Source of the DNA: Thermodesulfobacteriota bacterium
GTDB taxonomy: Bacteria > Desulfobacterota > QYQD01
Assembly (NCBI GenBank): GCA_030017815.1
Contig: JASEGX010000068.1
Location: 4,464 to 11,092, forward strand
Direction of reading: 5' to 3'
DNA length: 6,629 nucleotides
This document shows positions 1 through 5,006 of the stretch, in pieces (position 1 is the first letter of the stretch; every line of letters begins with the position of its first letter). The notes beneath the pieces are model-generated. The model searched no databases and had not been told where the DNA came from. It saw only the letters and a list, made by a program, of their open reading frames with translations. Position numbers and translations under genes: made by a program.

Positions 1-8
1 AAATAGAA

Positions 9-725
9 GTGCCAAAGCTGGCGATAAATGTCGATCACATAGCCACAGTGCGGCAGGCCCGGCGCACTATAGAACCGGATCCGGTGGTAGCCGCGGCTAT
101 AGCTGAACTGGCCGGGGCAGAAGGGATAATCATCCATCTGCGTGAAGACCGGAGACATATCCAGGATAGAGACCTCCATATCCTGAAACAGACCGTAAAG
201 ACCAAACTAAATCTGGAAATGGCCGCCACAGAAGAGATGATCCGCATCGCCGGCCAAACCAAACCGGATATGGTTACCCTCGTTCCGGAAAAAAGGGAGG
301 AATTAACCACAGAAGGCGGCCTGGACATAAGCCGGAAACCTTTATTGAAAAAGGCGATAAACACACTTAAGAAAGACGGCATACTGGTAAGCCTTTTCAT
401 CAATCCGGAACCGGCTGATGTCAAAGTCTCACGAGGATTAGGATCTGACTTTGTAGAAATACATACCGGCCGCTACGCCGATGCCCAAAATGAGGCCGAA
501 AAGGCGCAGGAATTATCCCGTATTAGAAAGGCCGTGGAAACCGCCCATAGGCTAAAGCTCAGGATCAATGCCGGTCACGGCCTTAATTATATAAATATCA
601 AGCCTCTGGTGGCCTGGCCGGAGATAGAGGAATTCAGTATTGGCCACAGCATCATAGCGCGGGCAGTCCTGGTGGGTATGGAAAAGGCGGTGAAGGAGAT
701 GCTGGCCTTAATCATGCAGGGGTGA
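9..725 (+). CDS. pdxJ: Pyridoxine 5'-phosphate synthase PdxJ
   Basis: PdxJ condenses 3-amino-2-oxopropyl phosphate (1-amino-acetone 3-phosphate) with 1-deoxy-D-xylulose 5-phosphate to form pyridoxine 5'-phosphate, the ring-closing step of DXP-dependent vitamin B6 synthesis in the cytosol. The 238-residue product has the usual family length. Visible family motifs are NVDHIATVRQAR (7-18), HLREDRRHI (43-51, with the catalytic His43), NLEMAA (68-73, with Glu70), VPEKREELTTEGGLD (92-106), EIHTGRYA (150-157) and NAGHGLNY (187-194, with His190). His43, Glu70 and His190 match the known E. coli acid/base residues by position. The start is GTG; it is chosen because the product then begins MPKLAINVDH, where the family normally begins. 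The window starts only 8 bases upstream, so the ribosome binding site is not visible and an earlier start cannot be strictly excluded. The gene ends in a tandem TGA-TAA stop. Function is near certain. Confidence 0.97.
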   Translation: MPKLAINVDHIATVRQARRTIEPDPVVAAAIAELAGAEGIIIHLREDRRHIQDRDLHILKQTVKTKLNLEMAATEEMIRIAGQTKPDMVTLVPEKREELTTEGGLDISRKPLLKKAINTLKKDGILVSLFINPEPADVKVSRGLGSDFVEIHTGRYADAQNEAEKAQELSRIRKAVETAHRLKLRINAGHGLNYINIKPLVAWPEIEEFSIGHSIIARAVLVGMEKAVKEMLALIMQG

Positions 726-739
726 TAAGTGATGTGTCA

Positions 740-767
740 AGCTGATCGCTGACCGCTAAAAGCTAAT
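740..767. repeat. Four-unit heptad repeat, GCT(G/A)A type
   Basis: Four consecutive 7-base units read AGCTGAT, CGCTGAC, CGCTAAA and AGCTAAT, sharing an NGCTRAN pattern. The run lies just after the pdxJ stop codons in non-coding sequence. A related heptad run (GCTCAT type) sits at the end of acpS at 1332-1359. The units are degenerate and the run is short, so chance cannot be fully excluded. No function is implied. Confidence 0.45.
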
Positions 768-817
768 TTTTGCTGTATGCTCTAAAGGAAGATGATTTCA
801 TAAAAAGGCAAGTTTGG

Positions 818-943
818 GACGGCACAGTAAAAAGCTCCAGTTGCAAGGCGCGCAAATCCTGAGGAATGAGGCGTAGTTGTAGCTACGCCGCAGTGACGAA
901 GGATGCCGCGCAACGCAGCAAATGGACTTTTTACGAAGCCGTC
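818..943. repeat. Long imperfect palindrome upstream of acpS (probable dispersed intergenic repeat)
   Basis: The left arm (818-876) and right arm (883-943) are imperfect inverted copies around a 6-base loop. Matching blocks are GACGGC at 818-823 with GCCGTC at 938-943, TAAAAAG at 828-834 with CTTTTTA at 927-933, then TCCA/TTGC, GCGC and ATCCT blocks, and an inner GCGTAG (871-876) with CTACGC (883-888). The transcript could fold into one long interrupted hairpin. An A-run in one arm facing a T-run in the other gives it the look of a bidirectional terminator, though it ends only 12 bases before the acpS start. From memory, very similar palindromes recur between genes in Desulfobacterota genomes; that recollection was not checked. 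The frame open through this element upstream of acpS is not a credible N-terminal extension. Confidence 0.8.
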
Positions 944-955
944 AAAGAAAGAATT

Positions 956-1342
956 ATGATCTACGGCGTGGGCACAGATATCGTTAAGATCGCCCGTATC
1001 CGCGAGGCGCTAACAAAGTTCGGAACCCGTTTCCAGGAAAGGATTTTTACGCCGGTCGAAAACGCCTATTGTCTTAAAAAAAAGGAGTCTCACCTGCATT
1101 ATGCCCTTCGCTTTGCGGCCAAGGAGGCCTTTGCCAAGGCGATTGGTCTGGGGATGCGGGCTGGTATAACCTGGAGAAACATCGAGATATCCAACGAGGC
1201 ATCGGGAAAGCCGACATTGAACCTGTATGGGCCAAGCGCTGAACTCTGTGCAAAGCTGGGCATAAAACGAAAATTTGTCAGTCTTTCCCATGAAAGAGAT
1301 TATGGCATAGCCGTGGTTATCCTCGAAGCGGATGGCTCATAG
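956..1342 (+). CDS. acpS: Holo-[acyl-carrier-protein] synthase AcpS
   Basis: AcpS transfers the 4'-phosphopantetheine arm of coenzyme A to a serine of apo acyl carrier protein, which activates fatty acid synthesis. The 128-residue product matches the small trimeric AcpS family (about 120-130). Visible motifs are GVGTDIV (4-10, with Mg-binding Asp8), RFAAKEAFAKAIG (52-64, with Glu57), the SGKP loop (83-86) and the C-terminal SLSHERDYGIAVVILE (109-124). The open frame runs back to an ATG at 866, but those 30 codons lie mostly within the palindromic repeat and match no part of the family. The ATG at 956 gives MIYGVGTDIV, the standard N-terminus, so it is preferred, although its ribosome binding site (an AAAGAAAG stretch just upstream) is weak. 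The last few codons and the TAG stop fall inside a heptad repeat, so the short DGS tail is probably repeat-derived. Function is very secure, the start fairly so. Confidence 0.95.
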   Translation: MIYGVGTDIVKIARIREALTKFGTRFQERIFTPVENAYCLKKKESHLHYALRFAAKEAFAKAIGLGMRAGITWRNIEISNEASGKPTLNLYGPSAELCAKLGIKRKFVSLSHERDYGIAVVILEADGS

Positions 1343-1359
1343 CTCATGGTTGATGGCAA
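1332..1359. repeat. Four-unit heptad repeat across the acpS stop codon
   Basis: Consecutive 7-base units read ATGGCTC, ATAGCTC, ATGGTTG and ATGGCAA. The second unit supplies the TAG stop of acpS, so the repeat covers the last two sense codons of the gene and the start of the gap. The third and fourth units are degenerate. The unit resembles the heptads at 740-767 (GCTCAT against GCTGAT), so related short repeats flank acpS on both sides. Confidence 0.4.
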
Positions 1360-1394
1360 GGCGCAGCAGGCCCCCAGGTCGGCCGAGGACGGAT

Positions 1395-1449
1395 GCTGCT
1401 CCTACAGATGTTATCATCTCCCGCCGTAAGAGCACCTTCCAGGTGCGAC
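1395..1449. repeat. Pair of REP-like units, divergently oriented
   Basis: The plus-strand unit at 1426-1449 begins GTAAGAGC and contains a perfect 6-base stem with a 3-base loop (GCACCT at 1432-1437, AGGTGC at 1441-1446), followed by GAC. On the minus strand, 1407 to 1395 reads CTGTAGGAGCAGC, the same GTAGGAGC head pointing the other way, but its hairpin half is decayed. A GTAGGAGC head followed by a small hairpin with TTCC at its tip is, from memory, a recurring REP family of Proteobacteria. The gap (1343-1480) holds no credible gene. No RAYT-type transposase is present in the window. Confidence 0.5.
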
Positions 1450-1469
1450 TCAAAGTCAAAAGTTATCCC

Positions 1470-1474
1470 GGAGG
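1470..1474 (+). promoter_or_regulatory. Ribosome binding site of nnr
   Basis: GGAGG lies six bases before the ATG at 1481. This is a strong Shine-Dalgarno sequence, and it fixes the nnr start just downstream of the REP-like hairpin. Confidence 0.8.
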
Positions 1475-1480
1475 TTTCGC

Positions 1481-3082
1481 ATGAAGCTCGTTACTGCGTC
1501 TGAGATGAGAGAGATAGATAGAACCGCCATAGAGAGATACGGCATCCCCGGCCCGGTACTTATGGAAAATGCGGGGCGCGGTGCGGCCGAGGCCATCCTC
1601 ACGGCCAGGCCTGAACTGAGATATGGACAGAAGGTAGCTATCTTCTCCGGCCCGGGCAATAATGGCGGTGACTCTTTCGTCATCGCCCGCTGGCTCGCCG
1701 AAAGAGGCGTACTGGCTACCGTCTATATCCTTACCTCCCCGGAAAAACTCAAGGGGGATGCCTTGATTAATTATAAGATCATCACGCATCTCAACAACAT
1801 CCCGGTCATCGCGGTCCACAGCGATCAGGAATGGGCAGGATACCAGGATCAGGCGGCGAGCGAAAATGTCCTTTTTATTGATGCCATCTTTGGCACCGGC
1901 CTTAAAGGGGAAGTCCGGGGGGTAATGGCCACGGTCATAAACTGGCTGAATGGGCTAAGGAAGCCGGTCTGGTCTGTTGATATCCCATCCGGCCTGGATG
2001 CCGATACAGGCCGGCCTCTGGGCACGGCGGTGAAGGCGGATGTCACCATAACCTTCGGCCTCCCCAAGATCGGCCAGATAGTCTCTCCGGGACCCGAATT
2101 TACCGGCTCCCTTAAGATAATAGACATAGGGATACCGGCCAAGGCCGTAGAGGAAAACAATATCCGACGTGAACTACTCGACCACACGCTCTGCCAAAGC
2201 TGGCTCATGGCCCGGCCGCCGGATAGCCACAAGGGCACCTATGGCCATGTCCTGGTTATTGCCGGTTCACCCGGGAAGACCGGTGCGGCCATCCTCACCT
2301 GCCTCGGGGCCTTACGTTCCGGAGCCGGATTAGTGACCAGCGGCCTGCCTAAAAGCCTCAATCCTATCTTCGAAACTAAAGTGACCGAGGCTATGAGTGA
2401 GCCACTTCCCGAGACTATTGACGGCACCCTTTCCACTGCCGCTTATGATCGTATTATGGAACTCATAGAAAACAAGAAGGCCCTGGTCATCGGACCCGGC
2501 CTCTCCCTTCATCCTGAGACCCAGGCCCTCATACGACGCTTGGTGGCCGAAGCAGATATTCCTATGGTTATTGATGCCGACGCTATAAGGGCCATAAAAG
2601 GATATTTGCATATATTAAAAGAAAGCATTAATATACGTATCTTAACACCACATCCGGGTGAAATGGGCTGGCTGGCGGGCAAAAAAACCTGGGAGATACA
2701 GGAAAACCGCCTATCGATGGCCGAAGCACTGTCAAAAGAATATGGTGTCTATACCGTGCTCAAGGGGGCATCTACACTAATTGCGGCCCCCAACGGAGAA
2801 ACGACCGTAAACTCTACCGGCGGCCCCGCCCTGGCTAGTGGGGGCATGGGGGATGTATTGACCGGAATGATCGCGGGATTTATGGCCCAGGGGTACAACC
2901 CTTTCCGGGCGGCCTGCCTGGGTGTATTCTGCCATGGACTGGCCGGTGACAGATTGTCCGGTCAGAAGAAAATCTCTGGAATCCTGGCCACGGAAGTAGC
3001 TCAGGCCGTGCCCGGGATACTGGCTACACTTCGTACCTCCAGGGACAGCACACATGGCCAAAGCGATAACCATCACCTGTAA
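1481..3082 (+). CDS. nnr: Bifunctional NAD(P)HX epimerase / ADP-dependent NAD(P)HX dehydratase
   Basis: Nnr repairs damaged NADH and NADPH: the N-terminal domain epimerizes R- and S-hydrates, and the C-terminal domain dehydrates the S form back to NAD(P)H using ADP. The 533-residue product has the usual length of the fused protein (about 500-530). The YjeF_N domain (about 1-220) shows GPGNNGGDSFVIAR (57-70), IDAIFGTGL (133-141) and SVDIPSGLDADTG (165-177). The ribokinase-like dehydratase domain (about 235-515) begins around HKGTYGHVLVIAGS (250-263) and shows GPGL (338-341), VIDADAI (363-369), TPHPGEM (389-395) and GGMGDVLTG (454-462), whose Asp458 is the expected catalytic base. Both halves look intact, so both activities are expected. 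The start has a good GGAGG site. The last nine codons overlap tsaE in another frame; the end (RTSRDSTHGQSDNHHL) looks like an unconserved tail. An nnr-tsaE pair also occurs in E. coli (yjeF-yjeE). Confidence 0.96.
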   Translation: MKLVTASEMREIDRTAIERYGIPGPVLMENAGRGAAEAILTARPELRYGQKVAIFSGPGNNGGDSFVIARWLAERGVLATVYILTSPEKLKGDALINYKIITHLNNIPVIAVHSDQEWAGYQDQAASENVLFIDAIFGTGLKGEVRGVMATVINWLNGLRKPVWSVDIPSGLDADTGRPLGTAVKADVTITFGLPKIGQIVSPGPEFTGSLKIIDIGIPAKAVEENNIRRELLDHTLCQSWLMARPPDSHKGTYGHVLVIAGSPGKTGAAILTCLGALRSGAGLVTSGLPKSLNPIFETKVTEAMSEPLPETIDGTLSTAAYDRIMELIENKKALVIGPGLSLHPETQALIRRLVAEADIPMVIDADAIRAIKGYLHILKESINIRILTPHPGEMGWLAGKKTWEIQENRLSMAEALSKEYGVYTVLKGASTLIAAPNGETTVNSTGGPALASGGMGDVLTGMIAGFMAQGYNPFRAACLGVFCHGLAGDRLSGQKKISGILATEVAQAVPGILATLRTSRDSTHGQSDNHHL

Positions 3083-3536
3083 AAATCCCGGCGAGACCTT
3101 TAACCTGGGTGTCAGCCTGGGGGAATTTTTAGTGGGCGGCGACGTGGTAACCTTACAAGGCGAACTCGGGGCCGGCAAGACATGGTTCACCAAAGGAATC
3201 GCCCACGGATTAGGGATAACCAATACCAATGCCGTAACCAGCCCCTCTTTTACCATAATTAACGAATATCAGGGGCGTTTGCCGCTATTTCACATGGATT
3301 TTTACCGACTGGAAAACGAAGAGGCGACATTTGATCTGGGGCTGGAGGAATATCTCTACGGTCAAGGGGTGACCGTGATAGAATGGCCGGAACGTCTGGC
3401 CGGGATTATACCCGCCGGCCGTCTGGAAGTCCGCTTCATCTTTTCGGCGGAAGATAAAAGAGAGATTGTACTTATACCCCATGGTAAAGACTGGGAAGAA
3501 AGAATTGCAAAAATTGCCGAAAATTTAGTATGGTAA
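3054..3536 (+). CDS. tsaE: tRNA threonylcarbamoyladenosine biosynthesis ATPase TsaE
   Basis: TsaE is the P-loop ATPase that works with TsaB and TsaD to turn over the complex that installs N6-threonylcarbamoyl on A37 of ANN-decoding tRNAs, in the cytosol. The 160-residue product has family length. It shows the Walker A motif GELGAGKT (36-43, Lys42 and Thr43), the switch motif VTSPSFTII (61-69), HMDFYRLE (80-87, the HxDxYR signature) and VIEWPERL (108-115). The ATG at 3054 lies inside the end of nnr, a 29-base overlap in a different frame. AGGGA at 3041-3045, eight bases upstream, is a usable ribosome binding site, and the product begins at the usual family position. The overlap suggests that translation of tsaE is coupled to nnr. 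TsaB and TsaD are not in the window. Identification is firm. Confidence 0.96.
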   Translation: MAKAITITCKNPGETFNLGVSLGEFLVGGDVVTLQGELGAGKTWFTKGIAHGLGITNTNAVTSPSFTIINEYQGRLPLFHMDFYRLENEEATFDLGLEEYLYGQGVTVIEWPERLAGIIPAGRLEVRFIFSAEDKREIVLIPHGKDWEERIAKIAENLVW

Positions 3537-3550
3537 TTGGATGCAGATAA

Positions 3551-3705
3551 ACGCAGATTACCAGGATATTAACAGCTTCATATTTACCGCAGAGAACGCG
3601 GAGAACGCTGAGATAACATATTGTCTATCTCACAATCTTTCTCTGCGGACTCTGCGTTCTAAGCGGTAAAAAAGCTTTTCTGCGCATATCAACGAAAATC
3701 TGCGT
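3551..3705. repeat. Nested inverted repeat with 9-base periodic arms
   Basis: The inner arms are 3583-3613 and 3640-3670; they pair at 25 of 31 positions around a 26-base loop. Each arm is built of 9-base units: the left reads CCGCAGAGA, ACGCGGAGA, ACGCTGAGA (3587-3613) and the right TCTCTGCGG, ACTCTGCGT, TCTAAGCGG (3640-3666). A weaker outer pair starts with ACGCAGATT at 3551-3559 and ends with AATCTGCGT at 3697-3705, with a partial GATAT match between. ATGCAGATAA at 3541-3550 extends the same CGCAGA theme. From memory, CGCAGAG-type palindromes of this kind are scattered through many unrelated bacterial genomes. The element fills most of the tsaE-lysC gap, which holds no credible gene. It could act as a transcript-level hairpin, but no clear T-tract terminator follows. 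Confidence 0.8.
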
Positions 3706-3722
3706 ACTGTTTATAAAGCATT

Positions 3723-3730
3723 GGAGGAGA
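3723..3730 (+). promoter_or_regulatory. Ribosome binding site of lysC
   Basis: GGAGGAGA precedes the ATG at 3741 with a ten-base spacer, slightly long but acceptable. A weaker GAGG at 3736-3739 is too close to the start. The site follows directly after the inverted repeat and supports the lysC start. Confidence 0.7.
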
Positions 3731-3740
3731 ATTCTGAGGC

Positions 3741-4979
3741 ATGGCTTTAATTGTACAAAAATACGGCGGCACATCGGTCGGTGATACAGAGAAGATCAGA
3801 CGGGTAGTCCGGAGGGTCATCGAAACCAAAAAACAGGGGAACGACATGGTGGTCGTGCTTTCCGCCATGGCCGGTGAAACAAATAAGCTGATATCACTGG
3901 CCCATCAGATAACTGAAGACCCTGATCCGCGTGAACTGGATGTACTTGTTTCTACGGGTGAACAAATAACCATCGCCCTCTTTGCCATAGCCGCTAAAAC
4001 CATGGGCAACGATGCCCGTTCTTTTCTCGGGCACCAGGTCCGAATTCTAACCGACAACGCTTATGGTAAGGCCCGTATCGCTGACGTTGATACATCTCCG
4101 ATTAGAGAAAACCTGAGACAGGGATGTATTGTAGTTATTGCCGGGTTCCAGGGCATAGATGCCGATGGGAACATTACCACCCTGGGACGGGGCGGATCAG
4201 ACACTACAGCGGTTGCGCTAGCTGCCGCTCTGGACGCCGATTTATGTGAGATATTTACAGACGTAGAAGGGGTCTTTACCACCGATCCCAATGTCTGTTC
4301 CGATGCCCGCAAGATAGATCGTATCTCTTATGACGAGTTACTGGAAATGGCCAGCCTGGGGGCAAAGGTCATGGAAATCCGATCGGTAGAATTTGCTAAA
4401 CGTTATAATGTTCCCCTGCATATACGTTCATCTTTCAACAATAATCCAGGGACAATGGTTGTACAGGAGGAAAAAGAAATGGAAGATAGAGTGGTGACGG
4501 GCGTGACCTATAACAAAAGCGAGGCCCGCATTACCCTGACCAAGGTACCGGACAAACCAGGCATTGCGGCCAAGATATTTACACATATTTCAGATGCCAA
4601 CATTGCTGTGGATATGATTATTCAGAACACCCGGGCCTCAGACCTGACCGATCTTACCTTTACCGTACCCAGGGCCGATTTCAAGAAGGCCATGGAGATA
4701 GTGCAACGGCTCGGAAAAGAGATCGGCTGTGAACGCGTTATGGGTGATGAGAATATCGCCAAGGTCTCCCTGATCGGTATGGGTATGCGTAACCACGTAG
4801 GTATCGCCGGTAAGATGTTTGGCACCCTGGCCGCGCACAACATAAACATCATGATGATAAGCACCTCTGAAATAAAGATTTCAGCAATTATAGATGAAAA
4901 ATACACAGAGCTGGCCGTGCGTGTCCTGCATGATGCATTCGAATTGGGAGACACAAAAAACATTTTGGAAACCACGTAG
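3741..4979 (+). CDS. lysC: Aspartate kinase (alpha subunit / full length)
   Basis: LysC phosphorylates L-aspartate with ATP to aspartyl phosphate, the committed step toward lysine, methionine and threonine. The 412-residue product is of the monofunctional class (about 400-420). The kinase domain (about 1-245) shows KYGGTSVG (7-14), STGEQI (71-76), GRGGSDTTAVALAAAL (149-164) and EIFTDVEGVFTTDP (170-183). Two C-terminal ACT domains follow: one from ITLTKVPDKPGIAAKIF (264-280) to about 330, the other from KVSLIGMGMRNHVGIAGKMF (341-360) to about 405. ACT domains bind the end-product effectors, so feedback control by lysine and/or threonine is expected, though which cannot be read from the sequence. 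No homoserine dehydrogenase domain is fused. A strong internal start at codon 247 probably yields a separate ACT-only subunit. cimA follows after 27 bases, probably in the same transcript. Confidence 0.97.
   Translation: MALIVQKYGGTSVGDTEKIRRVVRRVIETKKQGNDMVVVLSAMAGETNKLISLAHQITEDPDPRELDVLVSTGEQITIALFAIAAKTMGNDARSFLGHQVRILTDNAYGKARIADVDTSPIRENLRQGCIVVIAGFQGIDADGNITTLGRGGSDTTAVALAAALDADLCEIFTDVEGVFTTDPNVCSDARKIDRISYDELLEMASLGAKVMEIRSVEFAKRYNVPLHIRSSFNNNPGTMVVQEEKEMEDRVVTGVTYNKSEARITLTKVPDKPGIAAKIFTHISDANIAVDMIIQNTRASDLTDLTFTVPRADFKKAMEIVQRLGKEIGCERVMGDENIAKVSLIGMGMRNHVGIAGKMFGTLAAHNINIMMISTSEIKISAIIDEKYTELAVRVLHDAFELGDTKNILETT
4465..4470 (+). promoter_or_regulatory. Internal ribosome binding site within lysC
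   Basis: AGGAGG, the full consensus Shine-Dalgarno core, lies inside lysC eight bases before an in-frame ATG at 4479. It is at least as good as the site of lysC itself in sequence and better spaced. It encodes part of QEE in the linker between kinase and ACT domains, which is where internal initiation is known for split aspartokinases. Confidence 0.65.
4479..4979 (+). CDS. Probable aspartate kinase beta (regulatory) subunit, internal in-frame start of lysC
   Basis: An in-frame ATG at codon 247 of lysC, preceded by AGGAGG with an eight-base spacer, would give a 166-residue protein beginning MEDRVVTGVTYNK and holding only the two ACT domains. This is the arrangement known for Bacillus subtilis aspartokinase II and Corynebacterium glutamicum LysC, where the same gene yields a full-length alpha chain and a beta chain of about 160-172 residues starting at nearly the same place; the two assemble as alpha2beta2, with effector bound at the ACT interface. 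Seen in the sequence: the site, the start and the domain boundary. Inferred: that it is used. The codons for QEEKE happen to generate purine-rich sequence, so conservation of the residues alone could produce the motif. Confidence 0.65.
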   Translation: MEDRVVTGVTYNKSEARITLTKVPDKPGIAAKIFTHISDANIAVDMIIQNTRASDLTDLTFTVPRADFKKAMEIVQRLGKEIGCERVMGDENIAKVSLIGMGMRNHVGIAGKMFGTLAAHNINIMMISTSEIKISAIIDEKYTELAVRVLHDAFELGDTKNILETT

Positions 4980-4994
4980 CAATCCCCAGTCTGT

Positions 4995-4999
4995 GAGGT
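4995..4999 (+). promoter_or_regulatory. Ribosome binding site of cimA
   Basis: GAGGT lies seven bases before the ATG at 5007, within the 27-base lysC-cimA gap. It supports that ATG as the start; there is little room for a separate promoter in this gap. Confidence 0.7.
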
Positions 5000-5006
5000 A
5001 TCAAGA

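Noticed and set aside
818..943. Palindrome upstream of acpS as a riboswitch or locus-specific attenuator
   Set aside because: It is one long symmetric hairpin with no multi-helix ligand-binding architecture or recognised riboswitch core, and its arms look like a dispersed repeat.
2111..2260. Possible frameshift or boundary between separate nnrE and nnrD genes
   Set aside because: The frame is continuous through the interdomain linker, and both domains have complete motifs, so it is the normal fused form.
2777..3256. Minus-strand open frame (159 codons) across the nnr-tsaE junction
   Set aside because: It is antisense to two firmly identified genes, including their conserved motifs, and shows no domain of its own.
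3689..3717. TATAAA at 3712-3717 as a -10 box for a lysC promoter
   Set aside because: The expected -35 position has only a poor match (TCAACG at 3689-3694), and transcription would start at about the ribosome binding site, leaving almost no leader.
3537..3740. 9-base periodic sequence as a CRISPR array
   Set aside because: The units are contiguous 9-mers with inverted copies, without spacers or the 24-40 base repeats of a CRISPR array, and no cas gene is present.
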